From NCBI GenBank assembly GCA_006739055.1, contig AP019702.1:5233388-5297387 (forward strand): a stretch of 64,000 nt of DNA. Direction: 5' to 3'. A program made the translations under genes and the position numbers. This stretch comes from Allostella vacuolata (GTDB taxonomy: Bacteria; Pseudomonadota; Alphaproteobacteria; ATCC43930; Allostellaceae). Positions 50,144-59,427 of the stretch are shown here, piece by piece; the first letter of the stretch is position 1; every line of letters starts with the position of its first letter. The notes beneath the pieces are model-generated. The model was not told where the DNA came from. It ran no database searches and was given only the letters and a program-made list of their open reading frames with translations.

Positions 50144-51079
50144 ATGCGCCGCAGCACCGCGTTGGTGATCTTGCCCGGTTTCCAGCTGCTGGACGCGGCC
50201 GGACCGACCTCGGCGTTCGAGATCGCGGAGCGGTTTCGTCCCGGCAGCTACGAACTGGCATTGATGGCGCCGGACGGCGGCCAGGTCGAAAGCTCGTCCG
50301 GCCTCCGCCTGTCGGCGGGGCCGCTCGGCGACGGGCCCTTCGACACGGTGCTGGTGTCCGGCGGCGACATCGTCCGCTCCCGGCCGGCGATGGAGGCGAC
50401 CGTCGCGTGGCTCCGTCGCGTCGAGGCGCGCCGCACCGCCAGCGTCTGCTCCGGCGCCTACCTGCTGGCCATGGCGGGGCTGCTGGACGGCCGCCGCGCC
50501 ACCACCCACTGGGAGCGCACGGACGACTTCGCCCGCCGTTATCCCCGGGTGAAGCTCGATGCCGAGCGCATCTTCATCCGCGACGGCGACGTCTGGACCT
50601 CGGCCGGCATCTCCGCCGGCATCGACCTGGCGCTGGCCCTGGTGGAGGACGACCTCGGCCCCGCGGTCGCCCGCCGCACCGCCCAGCAGCTCGTCGTCCA
50701 CCAGCGCCGCCCCGGCGGCCAGTCGCAGTTCTCGGGGCTGGTCGAGCTGGGCGGCCGCACCGGCCGCTTCGTCGAGCTGGTCGAATGGATGCGCGCCCAC
50801 CTGGCCCAGCCCCTGACCGTCGACCGCCTCGCCGACCGCGCCGCCATGAGCCCGCGCAACTTCGCCCGCGCCTTCACCGCGGAGACCGGGACGACGCCCG
50901 CGAAGGCGGTGGAGCGGCTGCGGCTCGAAGCGGCCAGGCTGGCCGTCGAGACAACCCATGCGCCGCTCGACCGCATCGCCGAGGCCAGCGGCTTCGGCGA
51001 CCCCGGCCGCATGCGCCACGCGTTCCTGCGCAGCTTCGGCCACCCGCCGCAGGCGCTGCGGCGAGCGGGGCGGAAGTGA
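50144..51079 (+). CDS. GlxA family transcriptional regulator (DJ-1 domain plus AraC helix-turn-helix)
   Basis: A 311-aa regulator. Residues 5-190 form a DJ-1/PfpI-like domain (Cys102 in SVCSGAYLLAMAGLLDG). Residues 215-311 form an AraC DNA-binding domain with LTVDRLADRAAMSPRNFARAF and APLDRIAEASGFGDPGRMRHAF. Start at the ATG at 50144. It diverges from the membrane-anchored DJ-1 gene across 87 bases, a likely control region. Family members often regulate amine, betaine or arginine catabolism; the effector here is unknown. Confidence 0.93.
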   Translation: MRRSTALVILPGFQLLDAAGPTSAFEIAERFRPGSYELALMAPDGGQVESSSGLRLSAGPLGDGPFDTVLVSGGDIVRSRPAMEATVAWLRRVEARRTASVCSGAYLLAMAGLLDGRRATTHWERTDDFARRYPRVKLDAERIFIRDGDVWTSAGISAGIDLALALVEDDLGPAVARRTAQQLVVHQRRPGGQSQFSGLVELGGRTGRFVELVEWMRAHLAQPLTVDRLADRAAMSPRNFARAFTAETGTTPAKAVERLRLEAARLAVETTHAPLDRIAEASGFGDPGRMRHAFLRSFGHPPQALRRAGRK

Positions 51080-51090
51080 CATCGCAGGCC

Positions 51091-51137
51091 CCCGGGCTGC
51101 GCCGTCGCCCCTCTGCGTCGCGGCGGCGCAGCCCGGG
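51091..51137. terminator. Long perfect hairpin between convergent glxA-type and ilvD genes
   Basis: Arms CCCGGGCTGCGCCG (51091-51104) and CGGCGCAGCCCGGG (51124-51137) pair perfectly over 14 bases around a 19-base loop. The hairpin lies between the regulator stop (51079) and the ilvD stop (51144), so it can end transcription from both sides. A U tract is absent. Confidence 0.72.
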
Positions 51138-51143
51138 CCGGTC

Positions 51144-52817
51144 CTACCCGGTGACCGCCCCCTCGCTCGCCGGCCGTGCCAGCTGGGCGAACTTCGCCAG
51201 CACGCCGCGGGTATAGCGCGGGGCCGGCTGCACCCAGGCCGCCCGGCGCCGGGCCAGCTCCGCCTCGTCCACGTTCAGCTCCAGCAGCTGGCGGTGGGCG
51301 TCGATGGTGATCGGGTCGCCTTCCTGGACCAGCGCGATCAGGCCGCCCTCGTAGGCCTCCGGGGTGACGTGGCCGACGACCATGCCCCAGGTGCCGCCGG
51401 AGAAGCGGCCGTCGGTGATGAAGCCGACGGATTCGCCGAGGCCCTTGCCGATGATGGCCGAGGTGGGGGCCAGCATCTCGGGCATGCCGGGGCCGCCCTT
51501 GGGGCCGAGGTAGCGCAGGACCAGGATGTCGCCGGGGTTGATGCGGTCGGCCAGGATGGCGTCCATGGCCGACGCCTCGTCCTCGAACACCCGGGCCGGG
51601 CCGGTGATGACGGGGTTCTTCAGGCCGCTGATCTTGGCGACGGCGCCACCGGTGGCGAGGTTGCCCTTGAGGATGGCGAGGTGGCCCTCGGCATAGAGCG
51701 CCCGGTCGACGCTGCGGATCACCGTCTGCCCGGCGGGCGGGGCCGGCGCCACGGCCGACAGTTCCTCGCCCAGCGTGCGGCCGGTGATGGTGAGGCAGTC
51801 GCCGTCGATCATCCCGGCATCGAGCAGGATGCGCATCACCTGCGGGATGCCGCCCACCTGGTGCAGGTCGGTCGCCATGTACTGGCCGGACGGGCGCAGG
51901 TCGCAGATCACCGGCACGCGGCGCCGGACCCGCTCGAAATCGTCGATCGACCACTCGACCTCGGCGGCGTGGGCGATCGCGAGATAGTGCAGCACGCCGT
52001 TGGTGGAGCCGCCGGTCGCCATCATCAGCGCCACCGCGTTCTCGATCGAGCGGCGGGTGATGATGTCGCGCGGCCGCAGGTTGCGGCGCACGGCCGCCAC
52101 CAGCACGCCGGCCGACATGGCCGCGCTCTCCACCTTCTCCTCGTCCGGGTTGGCCATGGTGGAGGAGCCGAGCAGCGACATGCCGAGCGCCTCGAAGGAC
52201 GAGCTCATGGTGTTGGCGGTGTACATGCCGCCGCACGAGCCGGTGGTCGGGCAGGCATGGCGCTCGATCCCGTCGAAATCCTCCTTCGACATGCCGCCGG
52301 AGCCGAAGGCGCCCACCGCCTCGAAGGCCGACACGATCGACAGGTCCTGGCCCTTCCAGCGCCCGGGCTTGATGGTGCCGCCATAGACGTAGATGCCGGG
52401 CACGTTGCAGCGGGCGAGCGCCATCATCCCGCCCGGCATGTTCTTGTCGCAGCCGCCGATGACCAGGATGCCGTCCAGCCACTGGCCCTGGACGCAGGTC
52501 TCGATGCAGTCGGAGATGACCTCGCGGGAGACGAGCGAATACTTCATCCCCTCCGTCCCCATCGCCATCCCGTCGGAGATGGTGGGGGTGCCGAACACCT
52601 GCGGGTTGGCGCCCGCCGCGCGGACCGCGGCGATCGCCGCGTCGGCCAGCTTCTGCAGGCCGGCGTTGCAGGGGGTGATGGTGGAATGGCCGTTGGCGAT
52701 GCCGACCATCGGCTTGTCGAAGTCCGCCGCCTCGTACCCCATGGCATAGTACATGGAGCGGTTGGGGGAGCGGGCCACGCCCTGGGTGATGTGTCGGGAC
52801 CGATCGTTCGCCGCCAT
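51144..52817 (-). CDS. ilvD: Dihydroxy-acid dehydratase
   Basis: Dehydrates 2,3-dihydroxy-3-methylbutanoate and -pentanoate in valine and isoleucine synthesis; 557 aa. The three cysteines that hold the iron-sulfur cluster are at Cys50 (STITPCNAG), Cys123 (GGCDKNMPG) and Cys195 ([14 protein letters not shown]). The C-terminal [22 protein letters not shown] is the family signature. The pattern is of the IlvD type rather than the sugar-acid dehydratases. It ends opposite the GlxA-type gene. Confidence 0.94.
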   Translation of the reverse strand: MAANDRSRHITQGVARSPNRSMYYAMGYEAADFDKPMVGIANGHSTITPCNAGLQKLADAAIAAVRAAGANPQVFGTPTISDGMAMGTEGMKYSLVSREVISDCIETCVQGQWLDGILVIGGCDKNMPGGMMALARCNVPGIYVYGGTIKPGRWKGQDLSIVSAFEAVGAFGSGGMSKEDFDGIERHACPTTGSCGGMYTANTMSSSFEALGMSLLGSSTMANPDEEKVESAAMSAGVLVAAVRRNLRPRDIITRRSIENAVALMMATGGSTNGVLHYLAIAHAAEVEWSIDDFERVRRRVPVICDLRPSGQYMATDLHQVGGIPQVMRILLDAGMIDGDCLTITGRTLGEELSAVAPAPPAGQTVIRSVDRALYAEGHLAILKGNLATGGAVAKISGLKNPVITGPARVFEDEASAMDAILADRINPGDILVLRYLGPKGGPGMPEMLAPTSAIIGKGLGESVGFITDGRFSGGTWGMVVGHVTPEAYEGGLIALVQEGDPITIDAHRQLLELNVDEAELARRRAAWVQPAPRYTRGVLAKFAQLARPASEGAVTG

Positions 52818-52874
52818 CGTGGGGCCTCCCTGAAGATTGTGTGCGCGACCGAGCGGGCCGGCGGTTGCGGCCGA

Positions 52875-53375
52875 CTATCGCCCCCGGGCCGGCAGCGGGG
52901 AAGAGGCATTCGCCGGCGGCAGCCGCATCCGCGGCAGGCGGCGGCCCGGGTCGCCCGGCCAGGGCGAGGGCCGCCAGCCGACCAGGCGCGCCCCGTGGCG
53001 GCGATAGAACCCGGTCGCGTAGGGGTCGGCATCGAGCGTGAGGCAGCGATGCCCGGCCGCCAGCCCGCCCCGCCGCGCCAGCGCCAGCAGCCGGCCGCCC
53101 AGACCCCGCCCCATCGCCTCGGGCGCCACGAACAGGTCGTCGAGCCGGCCGCGGCGGCGGGCGACGAAGCCGAGCAGGCAGCGTCCGCGGGCCGCCACCC
53201 AGCAGTCGCCGCGGGCCAGCGTGCGGGGGCCGACCACCATGCCCGGCGCGAAATGCGCCAGGAAGCTGCCCGGATATCCCCAATGTGCCTTGGACCGCAG
53301 CACCAGCCGCGTCACCGCCCGCCATTCGGCCGGCCGGGGCCGGCGGATGCGGCAGAAGCCTTGCCTCGATGCCAT
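52875..53375 (-). CDS. GNAT family N-acetyltransferase
   Basis: Acetyltransferase of 166 aa. The acetyl-CoA-binding motif is DLFVAPEAMGRGLGGRLLALA (R/Q-x-x-G-x-G/A type), followed by LTLDADPYATGFYRRHGARLVG, the usual last GNAT strands. The N-terminal part (RPRPAEWRAVTRLVLRSKAHWGY) matches GNAT proteins that begin with a SKAxW segment. Start taken at the ATG at 53375. It lies 57 bases upstream of ilvD on the same strand; linkage is uncertain. The acyl acceptor is unknown. Confidence 0.86.
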   Translation of the reverse strand: MASRQGFCRIRRPRPAEWRAVTRLVLRSKAHWGYPGSFLAHFAPGMVVGPRTLARGDCWVAARGRCLLGFVARRRGRLDDLFVAPEAMGRGLGGRLLALARRGGLAAGHRCLTLDADPYATGFYRRHGARLVGWRPSPWPGDPGRRLPRMRLPPANASSPLPARGR

Positions 53376-53424
53376 GCCTCGTGTCCAAATCGCGCAGAGA
53401 GACTTCGTACCGGGGGTTCGCTTC

Positions 53425-54651
53425 ATGCGTCTGATCGCTTCCATCGCCGCCGCGGCGGCCGCCTTCACCATCGGCGCCGGGACGCCGGCCATGGCCCAGA
53501 ATACCGTGAAGATCGGCGCCATCGGGCCGCTGTCGGGGCCGGCCGCCGCGTCGGGCGTCGCCATGCGCAAATCCTGGGAGTTCGCGGCCAAGGAGGTCAA
53601 CGACGCCGGCGGCCTGATGGTCGACGGCAAGCAGAAGAAGATCGAGCTGATCTTCGAGGATTCGCAGTCCCGGCCCGAGATCGGCGTCAGCGCGGCCCAG
53701 AAGCTGCTGACCCGCGACAATGTCGACATCCTGGTGGGCGAGCTGTTCCACAGCCACGTCACCCTGGCGATCATGGAGCTGGCGCCGGCCTTCCCGAAGA
53801 TCTTCTTCACCGGGCAGCCCGTCAGCCAGGAGATCGCCCGCAAGATCGCCTCCGACAAGAAGAAGTACGGGAACTACTGGAAGTTCTCGTTCAACAGCGA
53901 CGCCTATGCCGCCACCACCTTCGAGACGACCGAGTGGCTGATCAAGGAAGGCAAGGTCAAGGCGCCGAACAAGACCTTCGGCTTCATCGCCGAGGAGACC
54001 GACTATTCCAAGTCGAACATCGAGTTCATGCGCAAGCTGTTCGAGCCGGCAGGCTGGAAGATGACCGGCCAGGAGCTGGTGCCGATCGGCAACGCCGACT
54101 TCTTCCCGCAGCTGTCCAAGCTGCGCGCGGCGCCGCCCGACGTGCTGATCAGCATCTTCACCTCGCCCAACGCCGGCGCGGCGCTGGCCAAGCAGATGAA
54201 GGAACAGGGCGTGAAGCCCTTCCACTTCGCCATCTTCTACCCGACGCTGCGCGAGTTCATCGCCGGCGCCGGCCCGGCCGGCGAGAACATCGTCTATTCG
54301 CCCCTGCTGTTCGACCCCGAGAACAACAAGGAGCACAAGGTCCTGTCGGACAAGATGAAGCCCTTCCTCGGCGTCGAGCCGTCGGGCGACCACGCCTTCG
54401 GCTACTGCAACGGCGTCATCCTGTTCGACGTCATCAAGCGGGCGGGGTCGGTCGAGGTGAAGAAGATGAACGAGGCCTTCGCCAAGACCGACACCAAGTG
54501 CACGCTGGGCCGCTGGGTGTTCGACCTCGAGACCCATTCGCCCAAGGTCGGCCCGGACTATTTCGCGGTCCCCGCCGCCCAGATCCAGAACGGCACGCAG
54601 CGCGCCATCTGGCCGTCCTCGGTCGCGACCAGCACCTACAAGCCCCAGTAG
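53425..54651 (+). CDS. Branched-chain amino acid-type ABC transporter substrate-binding protein
   Basis: Periplasmic binding protein of the LivJ-like type I fold, 408 aa. The Sec signal is MRLIASIAAAAAAFTIGAGTPAMAQ, and the mature part opens TVKIGAIGPLSGPAA. Marks: EFAAKEVNDAGGLMVDGK, DILVGELFHSHVTLAI and GFIAEETDYSKSNIEF. The ligand may be an amino acid, amide or aromatic acid; the family is broad. The promoter must lie within the 49 bases separating it from the divergent GNAT start, or inside that gene. Confidence 0.93.
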   Translation: MRLIASIAAAAAAFTIGAGTPAMAQNTVKIGAIGPLSGPAAASGVAMRKSWEFAAKEVNDAGGLMVDGKQKKIELIFEDSQSRPEIGVSAAQKLLTRDNVDILVGELFHSHVTLAIMELAPAFPKIFFTGQPVSQEIARKIASDKKKYGNYWKFSFNSDAYAATTFETTEWLIKEGKVKAPNKTFGFIAEETDYSKSNIEFMRKLFEPAGWKMTGQELVPIGNADFFPQLSKLRAAPPDVLISIFTSPNAGAALAKQMKEQGVKPFHFAIFYPTLREFIAGAGPAGENIVYSPLLFDPENNKEHKVLSDKMKPFLGVEPSGDHAFGYCNGVILFDVIKRAGSVEVKKMNEAFAKTDTKCTLGRWVFDLETHSPKVGPDYFAVPAAQIQNGTQRAIWPSSVATSTYKPQ

Positions 54652-54672
54652 GGGCGGGCGACGCTAGCGCAC

Positions 54673-54700
54673 CCACCCCGGGCCGTCGCGCCCGGGGTGG
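54673..54700. terminator. Hairpin between binding-protein gene and the ABC operon body
   Basis: CCACCCCGGGC (54673-54683) and GCCCGGGGTGG (54690-54700) form a perfect 11-bp stem with a 6-base loop, followed by a pyrimidine-rich CCCTCTTCCT. It sits 22 bases after the binding-protein stop and 47 before the ATPase gene. It probably attenuates transcription or protects the 3' end of the upstream message, giving more binding protein than transporter. Confidence 0.65.
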
Positions 54701-54746
54701 CCCTCTTCCTGCTGTCCCTGGCCGGCACCATCGAACGCAAAGCATC

Positions 54747-55478
54747 ATGACGACGAGCGAAGACATCCTGGCCGTCGAGGGGATCGGCATCCGCTTCGGC
54801 GGGCTGGTCGCCGTCAACGACGTCAGCTTCACGGTGCGCCGGGGCGAGGTGTTCGGCCTGCTCGGCCCGAACGGGGCCGGCAAGACGACCCTGTTCCACC
54901 TGATCGCCGGAGCCTTGCGGCCGACCACCGGGCGCATCCGCTTCGAGGGGCGCGACGTCACCGGGATGCGGCCCGACCAGCGCTCGCGCCTCGGCATCGC
55001 CCGCACCTTCCAGATCACCCAGCCCTTCGCCGAGCTGACGGTGGAAGAGAACGTGATGGCCGCCGCCCTGGTCCGCCACCGCTCGCTGGCCGAGATGCGC
55101 CACGCCGCCGGGCCCTATGTCGACATGGTGGGCCTGGCCCACAAGCGCCACGAACTGGCCAAGTCGCTGTCGACCGGGCAGCGTAAGCGGCTGGAGCTGG
55201 CCCGCGCCATGGCGACCGGCCCGCGCCTTCTGCTGCTCGACGAGGTGACGGGCGGCGTCGACCAGGCCAGCATCCCCGGCCTGATCGACCTGGTGGACCG
55301 GCTGCGCGAGACCGGCGTCACCCTGATCCTGGTCGAGCACAACATGCGGGTGATCATGCGCCTGTCGAACCGGATGATGTTCCTGAACCGCGGCGAGAAG
55401 CTGGCCGAGGGCACGCCCGAGGCAATCTCCAGCCACCCCGACGTGGTCAACCTCTATCTCGGCCAGCCCCATGCCTGA
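54747..55478 (+). CDS. Branched-chain amino acid-type ABC transporter ATP-binding protein (LivG-like)
   Basis: Cytoplasmic ATPase, 243 aa. Walker A is GPNGAGKTT near residue 42, the signature is LSTGQRKRLELARAM (LSTGQ, usual for LivG proteins), Walker B is LLLLDEVTGG, and the switch is LVEHNMRV. The C-terminus has GTPEAISSHPDVVNLYLG, the LivG tail. Start at the ATG at 54747. Its end overlaps the LivF-like start by 8 bases. Confidence 0.94.
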   Translation: MTTSEDILAVEGIGIRFGGLVAVNDVSFTVRRGEVFGLLGPNGAGKTTLFHLIAGALRPTTGRIRFEGRDVTGMRPDQRSRLGIARTFQITQPFAELTVEENVMAAALVRHRSLAEMRHAAGPYVDMVGLAHKRHELAKSLSTGQRKRLELARAMATGPRLLLLDEVTGGVDQASIPGLIDLVDRLRETGVTLILVEHNMRVIMRLSNRMMFLNRGEKLAEGTPEAISSHPDVVNLYLGQPHA

Positions 55479-56205
55479 GGCCGCGGCCATCGAGGCGCCC
55501 ATGCTCGAGGTGAAGGACCTCGACGTGAAGTACGGCGACGTCCAGGTGCTGTGGGACGTGTCGCTGACGGTCGGCCGCGGCGAGGTGGTGGCGGTGATGG
55601 GCCCGAATGGGTCCGGCAAGAGCACCATCCTGAAGGCGATCATCGGCCTGGTGCGGCCGTCGGGCGGCACCATCACGCTCGACGGCAAGACCATTTCCGG
55701 CCTGCCGGCGCACCAGATGGCCGGGCTCGGCGTGTCGCTGGTGCTGGAGCGCCGCCGCCTCTTCCCGCAGATGACCGTGCTGGAGAACGTGCGCATGGGC
55801 GCCTTCCACCCCGCCGTCCGCGCGCGGGAGAAGGAACGGCTGGAATGGGTCGAATACCTGTTCCCGATCATCCGCGAGCGCCGCGGGCAGCTGGCCGGGC
55901 GCATGAGCGGCGGCGAGCAGCAGATGGTGGCGATCGCCCGCGGCCTGATGTCGGGCCCGCGCCTGCTGATGATGGACGAGCCGTTCCTCGGCCTGGCGCC
56001 GCGCATCGTCGACCAGATCGTCGACATCATCCGCAAGATCAACGCCGAGGGCATCGCGGTGCTGTTCAACGAACAGAACGTCCACCTCTCCTTCTCCAAC
56101 TCCCATCGCGGCTACCTGCTGGAAAGCGGCCGCATCGTGCTGGAGGGCTCCGGGCTCGCCATGCTGGAGCACGAGATGGTGAAGCGCGTCTATCTCGGCA
56201 CCTGA
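55471..56205 (+). CDS. Branched-chain amino acid-type ABC transporter ATP-binding protein (LivF-like)
   Basis: Second cytoplasmic ATPase, 244 aa, partner of the LivG-like protein. Walker A GPNGSGKST, signature MSGGEQQMVAIARGLM, Walker B RLLMMDEPFLGLAP, and the LivF-type FNEQNVHLSFSNSHRGYLLE segment. The LivF habit of a slightly shorter helical domain and AxHYxxVLExGxI-type ending is seen as SGRIVLEG. Coupled to the preceding gene by overlap. Confidence 0.94.
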   Translation: MPEAAAIEAPMLEVKDLDVKYGDVQVLWDVSLTVGRGEVVAVMGPNGSGKSTILKAIIGLVRPSGGTITLDGKTISGLPAHQMAGLGVSLVLERRRLFPQMTVLENVRMGAFHPAVRAREKERLEWVEYLFPIIRERRGQLAGRMSGGEQQMVAIARGLMSGPRLLMMDEPFLGLAPRIVDQIVDIIRKINAEGIAVLFNEQNVHLSFSNSHRGYLLESGRIVLEGSGLAMLEHEMVKRVYLGT

Positions 56206-56215
56206 GGACCGGCCC

Positions 56216-57091
56216 ATGACCCTCACCCTCTTCCTGGAACAGCTGGTCAACGGGATCATCCTGGGGTCGATGTACGCGATCATGGGGGCGGGCCTCGCCC
56301 TCATCTACGGCACCATGCGCATCCTCAACTTCGCCCATGGCGAGTTCTACATGCTGGGCGGCTTCTTCGTGTTCTTCCTGTTCGCCCAGCACCACATCCA
56401 CCCGGTGCCGGCCGTGATCATCGCGGTCGCCGCCGTCGCCCTGATCGCGGCCCTGGTGCAGCGCCTGACCATCAACGTGCTGCTGAAGCGCGAGGGCTGG
56501 GCCTTCAGCACCATCGCCGCCACGCTGGGCGTCTCCATCTTCCTGCAGAACCTGGCGCTGGCCCTGTGGGGCGAGCGGTTCCAGTCCGTGCCCTACTTCG
56601 TCGAAGGGCTGCTGCAGGTGGGCGAGTTCCGCCTGCCCTGGCAGCGGGTGCTGATCTTCGGGGTCGCCGTAGGGGTGATGGCGACGATGGCGGTGGTGCT
56701 GCGCTGGACGCGCTTCGGCTGGGCGGTGCGGGCGACGGCCCAGGACGCGGAGGCGGCCGCCGTGGTCGGCGTGCCGGCCGCGCGCATCCACACCATCACC
56801 TTCGCGCTGGGGGCAGCACTGGCCGCGGTCGCCGCCGCCCTGCTGGCGCCGGTCTTCGCGGTCAACCCGTGGATGGGCCTGCCGCTCATCATCAAGGCGT
56901 TCGTCGTGGTGGTGCTGGGCGGGCTCGGCAGCTTCCCCGGGGCCATCGTCGGCGGCTTCCTGCTCGGCATCGTCGAGGCGATCGGCATCACCCTGACCTC
57001 GTCCGAATGGCGCGACGTGATCGCCTTCGGGATGATGATCCTCTTCCTCTGGGTCCGGCCCTGGGGCCTCTTCGGCGTGAAGGAGCGCTGA
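56216..57091 (+). CDS. Branched-chain amino acid-type ABC transporter permease (LivH-like)
   Basis: Inner-membrane permease, 291 aa. The LivH opener QLVNGIILGSMYAIMGAGLAL is present, then IYGTMRILNFAHGEFYMLGG, which is diagnostic for this family. Eight or so helices follow, with the cytoplasmic loop RATAQDAEAAAVVGV and the ending GLFGVKER. It starts 10 bases after the LivF-like gene and pairs with the LivM-like permease. Confidence 0.95.
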   Translation: MTLTLFLEQLVNGIILGSMYAIMGAGLALIYGTMRILNFAHGEFYMLGGFFVFFLFAQHHIHPVPAVIIAVAAVALIAALVQRLTINVLLKREGWAFSTIAATLGVSIFLQNLALALWGERFQSVPYFVEGLLQVGEFRLPWQRVLIFGVAVGVMATMAVVLRWTRFGWAVRATAQDAEAAAVVGVPAARIHTITFALGAALAAVAAALLAPVFAVNPWMGLPLIIKAFVVVVLGGLGSFPGAIVGGFLLGIVEAIGITLTSSEWRDVIAFGMMILFLWVRPWGLFGVKER

Positions 57092-57095
57092 CGCG

Positions 57096-58121
57096 ATGTT
57101 CGCCCCGCTCGCCCTCCAGGGACGGCTCGCCGTGGCGGCGCTCGTCGCCGTCCTCCTGGTCCTGCCGCTGGTCTGGCACGACACCTACGTCCTGCACCTG
57201 ATCATCCTGTCGATGGTCTTCGGCGCCTTCGCCGTCGCCTGGAACTTCACCACCGGCTATGCCGGGCTGAAGACCTTCGGCCACCATGCCTTCTTCGGCA
57301 TCGGCGCCTATTTCTCGGCCTTGATCTCGAAGAACTTCGAGATCACGCCGTGGCTGACGACGCCGGCGGCAGGGCTGGTCGCCGCCGCGGCCGGGCTGGT
57401 GGTGGCGCTGCCGGTGCTGCGCATCCGCTCGGTGCCGCACGTCGCCATGGTGACGCTCGGCTTCGCGGAGATCGTGCGCGTGCTGCTGACCGTCTTCCGC
57501 GAGACGACGCGGGGCGAGATGGGGCTGTGGGGCATCCCGGCCTATGACGGCTTCACCATCCCCGGCCTGGGCGAGGTGGTGTTCAACGCCGCCGAGAAGG
57601 TGCCCTACTACTACCTGGCGGCGTTCCTCTTCCTGGGATCGGTCTATGCGGTCGTGCGCATGGTCAAGTCGCCGGTCGGGCTGGCGCTGGTCGCGATCCG
57701 CGATTCCCAGGATGCGGCCGAGAGCCTGGGCATCAACCTGACCCGCTACAAGCTGCTGGCGTTCGCCACCAGCGCCTTCCTGGTCGGGCTGCTCGGCGCC
57801 TTCTACGCCCACTACATCCTGCTATTGACGCCGAGCTCGGTGCTGGGGCTGGACCTGATGATCCTGGTCATCGGCATGACCCTGATCGGCGGCGTCGGCA
57901 CCCTGTTCGGGCCCATCCTCGGCGCCTTCGTGATGACCATCGGGGTCGAGGCGATGCGCGGCATCGGCGAATACCGGATGCTGATCTATGGCGCGCTGAT
58001 CGTCGCCGTCGTCATGTTCATGCCGCGCGGCCTGGTGGCGCTGCTGGACGGACTGGGGCCCCGCTTCGGCTTCGGCCGCGGCGTGCGCATGGCGACCGCC
58101 GACGACGCCAAGACCGGCTGA
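57096..58121 (+). CDS. Branched-chain amino acid-type ABC transporter permease (LivM-like)
   Basis: Second permease, 341 aa. Marks: WNFTTGYAGLKTFGHHAFFGIGAY near residue 50 (usually GYAGLxSFGHAAFFGIGAY in LivM), VAIRDSQDAAESLGIN in the cytoplasmic loop, and VIGMTLIGGVGTLFGPILGAF towards the end. It starts 4 bases after the LivH-like gene and closes the operon, converging with the flippase gene at 58130. Confidence 0.95.
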   Translation: MFAPLALQGRLAVAALVAVLLVLPLVWHDTYVLHLIILSMVFGAFAVAWNFTTGYAGLKTFGHHAFFGIGAYFSALISKNFEITPWLTTPAAGLVAAAAGLVVALPVLRIRSVPHVAMVTLGFAEIVRVLLTVFRETTRGEMGLWGIPAYDGFTIPGLGEVVFNAAEKVPYYYLAAFLFLGSVYAVVRMVKSPVGLALVAIRDSQDAAESLGINLTRYKLLAFATSAFLVGLLGAFYAHYILLLTPSSVLGLDLMILVIGMTLIGGVGTLFGPILGAFVMTIGVEAMRGIGEYRMLIYGALIVAVVMFMPRGLVALLDGLGPRFGFGRGVRMATADDAKTG

Positions 58122-58129
58122 GTGCCGGC

Positions 58130-59407
58130 CTACCGCCGCAACAGCCGGCGCGCCTGGTCGGCCACCTCGCGCGGGGTGTCGCGCACGAGGCGCACCGGCT
58201 GGAAGCCCGCCACCCGCGTCGCGGCCACGACCAGCAGGGCCAGCGTCGTCGCCTGCATCCCGGCATAGGCGACGGCCGCCCCGACCACGCCCACCTGCGG
58301 CAGGAGCAGGAGCAGCAGCGCCACGTTGACGGCGAGGCCCGCCAGCTCGGCCCGCATCGCCCGGCCGGGATAGCCAGACGCCTTGACCGCCTGGGCCAGC
58401 ACCGCGCGCGCCGCGAGCGCCACCGCGCCCGCCGCATACCAGGCGAGGATCGGCACCGCCGGCGCGAAGGCGGGGCCATAGAGCAGCATCACCAGCCGGT
58501 CGGCGGCCAGCAGGAGGGCGACGGCGATCGCCCCCGCCAGCGCCACCGACAGACGGACATAGCGCTCCACCACCGGCCCGCGGTCCGCCGCCTCGACCAC
58601 CCCGGCGATGCGCGGATAGGCGACGTTGGCGAGCGTGACGGCAGGGATGGACGGGATGGCCGCGACCGCCATGGCCGCCACGTAGAGGCCGAGGTCGGTC
58701 GGAGTCAGCAGGCGGGCGATCAGCAGCTGGTCGAGGCGTTCGTTGACCAGCTGCACCACGACCCCGACCTGCAGGGGGGCCGCGAACCGCACGAGCTGGC
58801 CGAGCTCCCGCCGGTCGGGGGCCGCCTGCAGCCAGCCGCGGCGCCACGCCAGCAATCCCGCCAGGCCGGCCGACAGGCAGAAGCCGCCGAGATAGGCGAC
58901 CGTCACGCTCGCCACTTCGGCCATGCCCAGCAGCGCCAGGGCACCCACCGCCGAGACCGTGGCGACGGTGGTCGAGGCGCGGATGGCATTCCAGACGCCA
59001 TACTCCAGCCGCCCCTGGAACACCGATCCAAGGTAGAGCCCGACGAGGCCGGCCGGCACCATCAGGAAATAGACGAAGCCCGAATGCACCACGTCCGCCG
59101 CATGGCCGGACAGCAGCGTCGGGACCAGCGCCCAGCCGGCGGCGAGCGCGATGCCGCCGGCCAGCAGCGCCAGCACCAGCACCGAGGGGGCGAGGCGGCC
59201 GGGGGGTGCGGCCTTGGCCGCGCGATAGACGATGGCGTCGTTGACGGCGAGCCCGATCAGCCCCAGCGCCAGCATCGGATAGAGCAGCACCAGGGCGAGC
59301 TCGCCCCGCCCCTCGGGGCCCAGCAGCCGGGCCAGCATCACCGCGTTGGCCAACCCCAGGAGCTGGATCAGCGCGGTGGTCGCAAAGGACTGGAGCACGT
59401 GCAGCAC
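58130..59407 (-). CDS. Oligosaccharide flippase family protein (Wzx/MATE-like)
   Basis: A 425-aa polytopic membrane protein of the polysaccharide-export flippase superfamily, with about 12 helices. It opens LHVLQSFATTALIQLLGLANAVMLARLLGPEGRGELAL, the family start, and VNERLDQLLIARLLTPTDLGLYVAA matches the central conserved segment. The start is uncertain: GTG at 59407 or 59398, with no clear ribosome-binding site. It lies 20 bases after the sulfatase-like gene. It probably flips a lipid-linked glycan that the neighbour modifies. Confidence 0.82.
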   Translation of the reverse strand: MLHVLQSFATTALIQLLGLANAVMLARLLGPEGRGELALVLLYPMLALGLIGLAVNDAIVYRAAKAAPPGRLAPSVLVLALLAGGIALAAGWALVPTLLSGHAADVVHSGFVYFLMVPAGLVGLYLGSVFQGRLEYGVWNAIRASTTVATVSAVGALALLGMAEVASVTVAYLGGFCLSAGLAGLLAWRRGWLQAAPDRRELGQLVRFAAPLQVGVVVQLVNERLDQLLIARLLTPTDLGLYVAAMAVAAIPSIPAVTLANVAYPRIAGVVEAADRGPVVERYVRLSVALAGAIAVALLLAADRLVMLLYGPAFAPAVPILAWYAAGAVALAARAVLAQAVKASGYPGRAMRAELAGLAVNVALLLLLLPQVGVVGAAVAYAGMQATTLALLVVAATRVAGFQPVRLVRDTPREVADQARRLLRR

Positions 59408-59427
59408 GGCGTCGGACCCGGCCCGGG

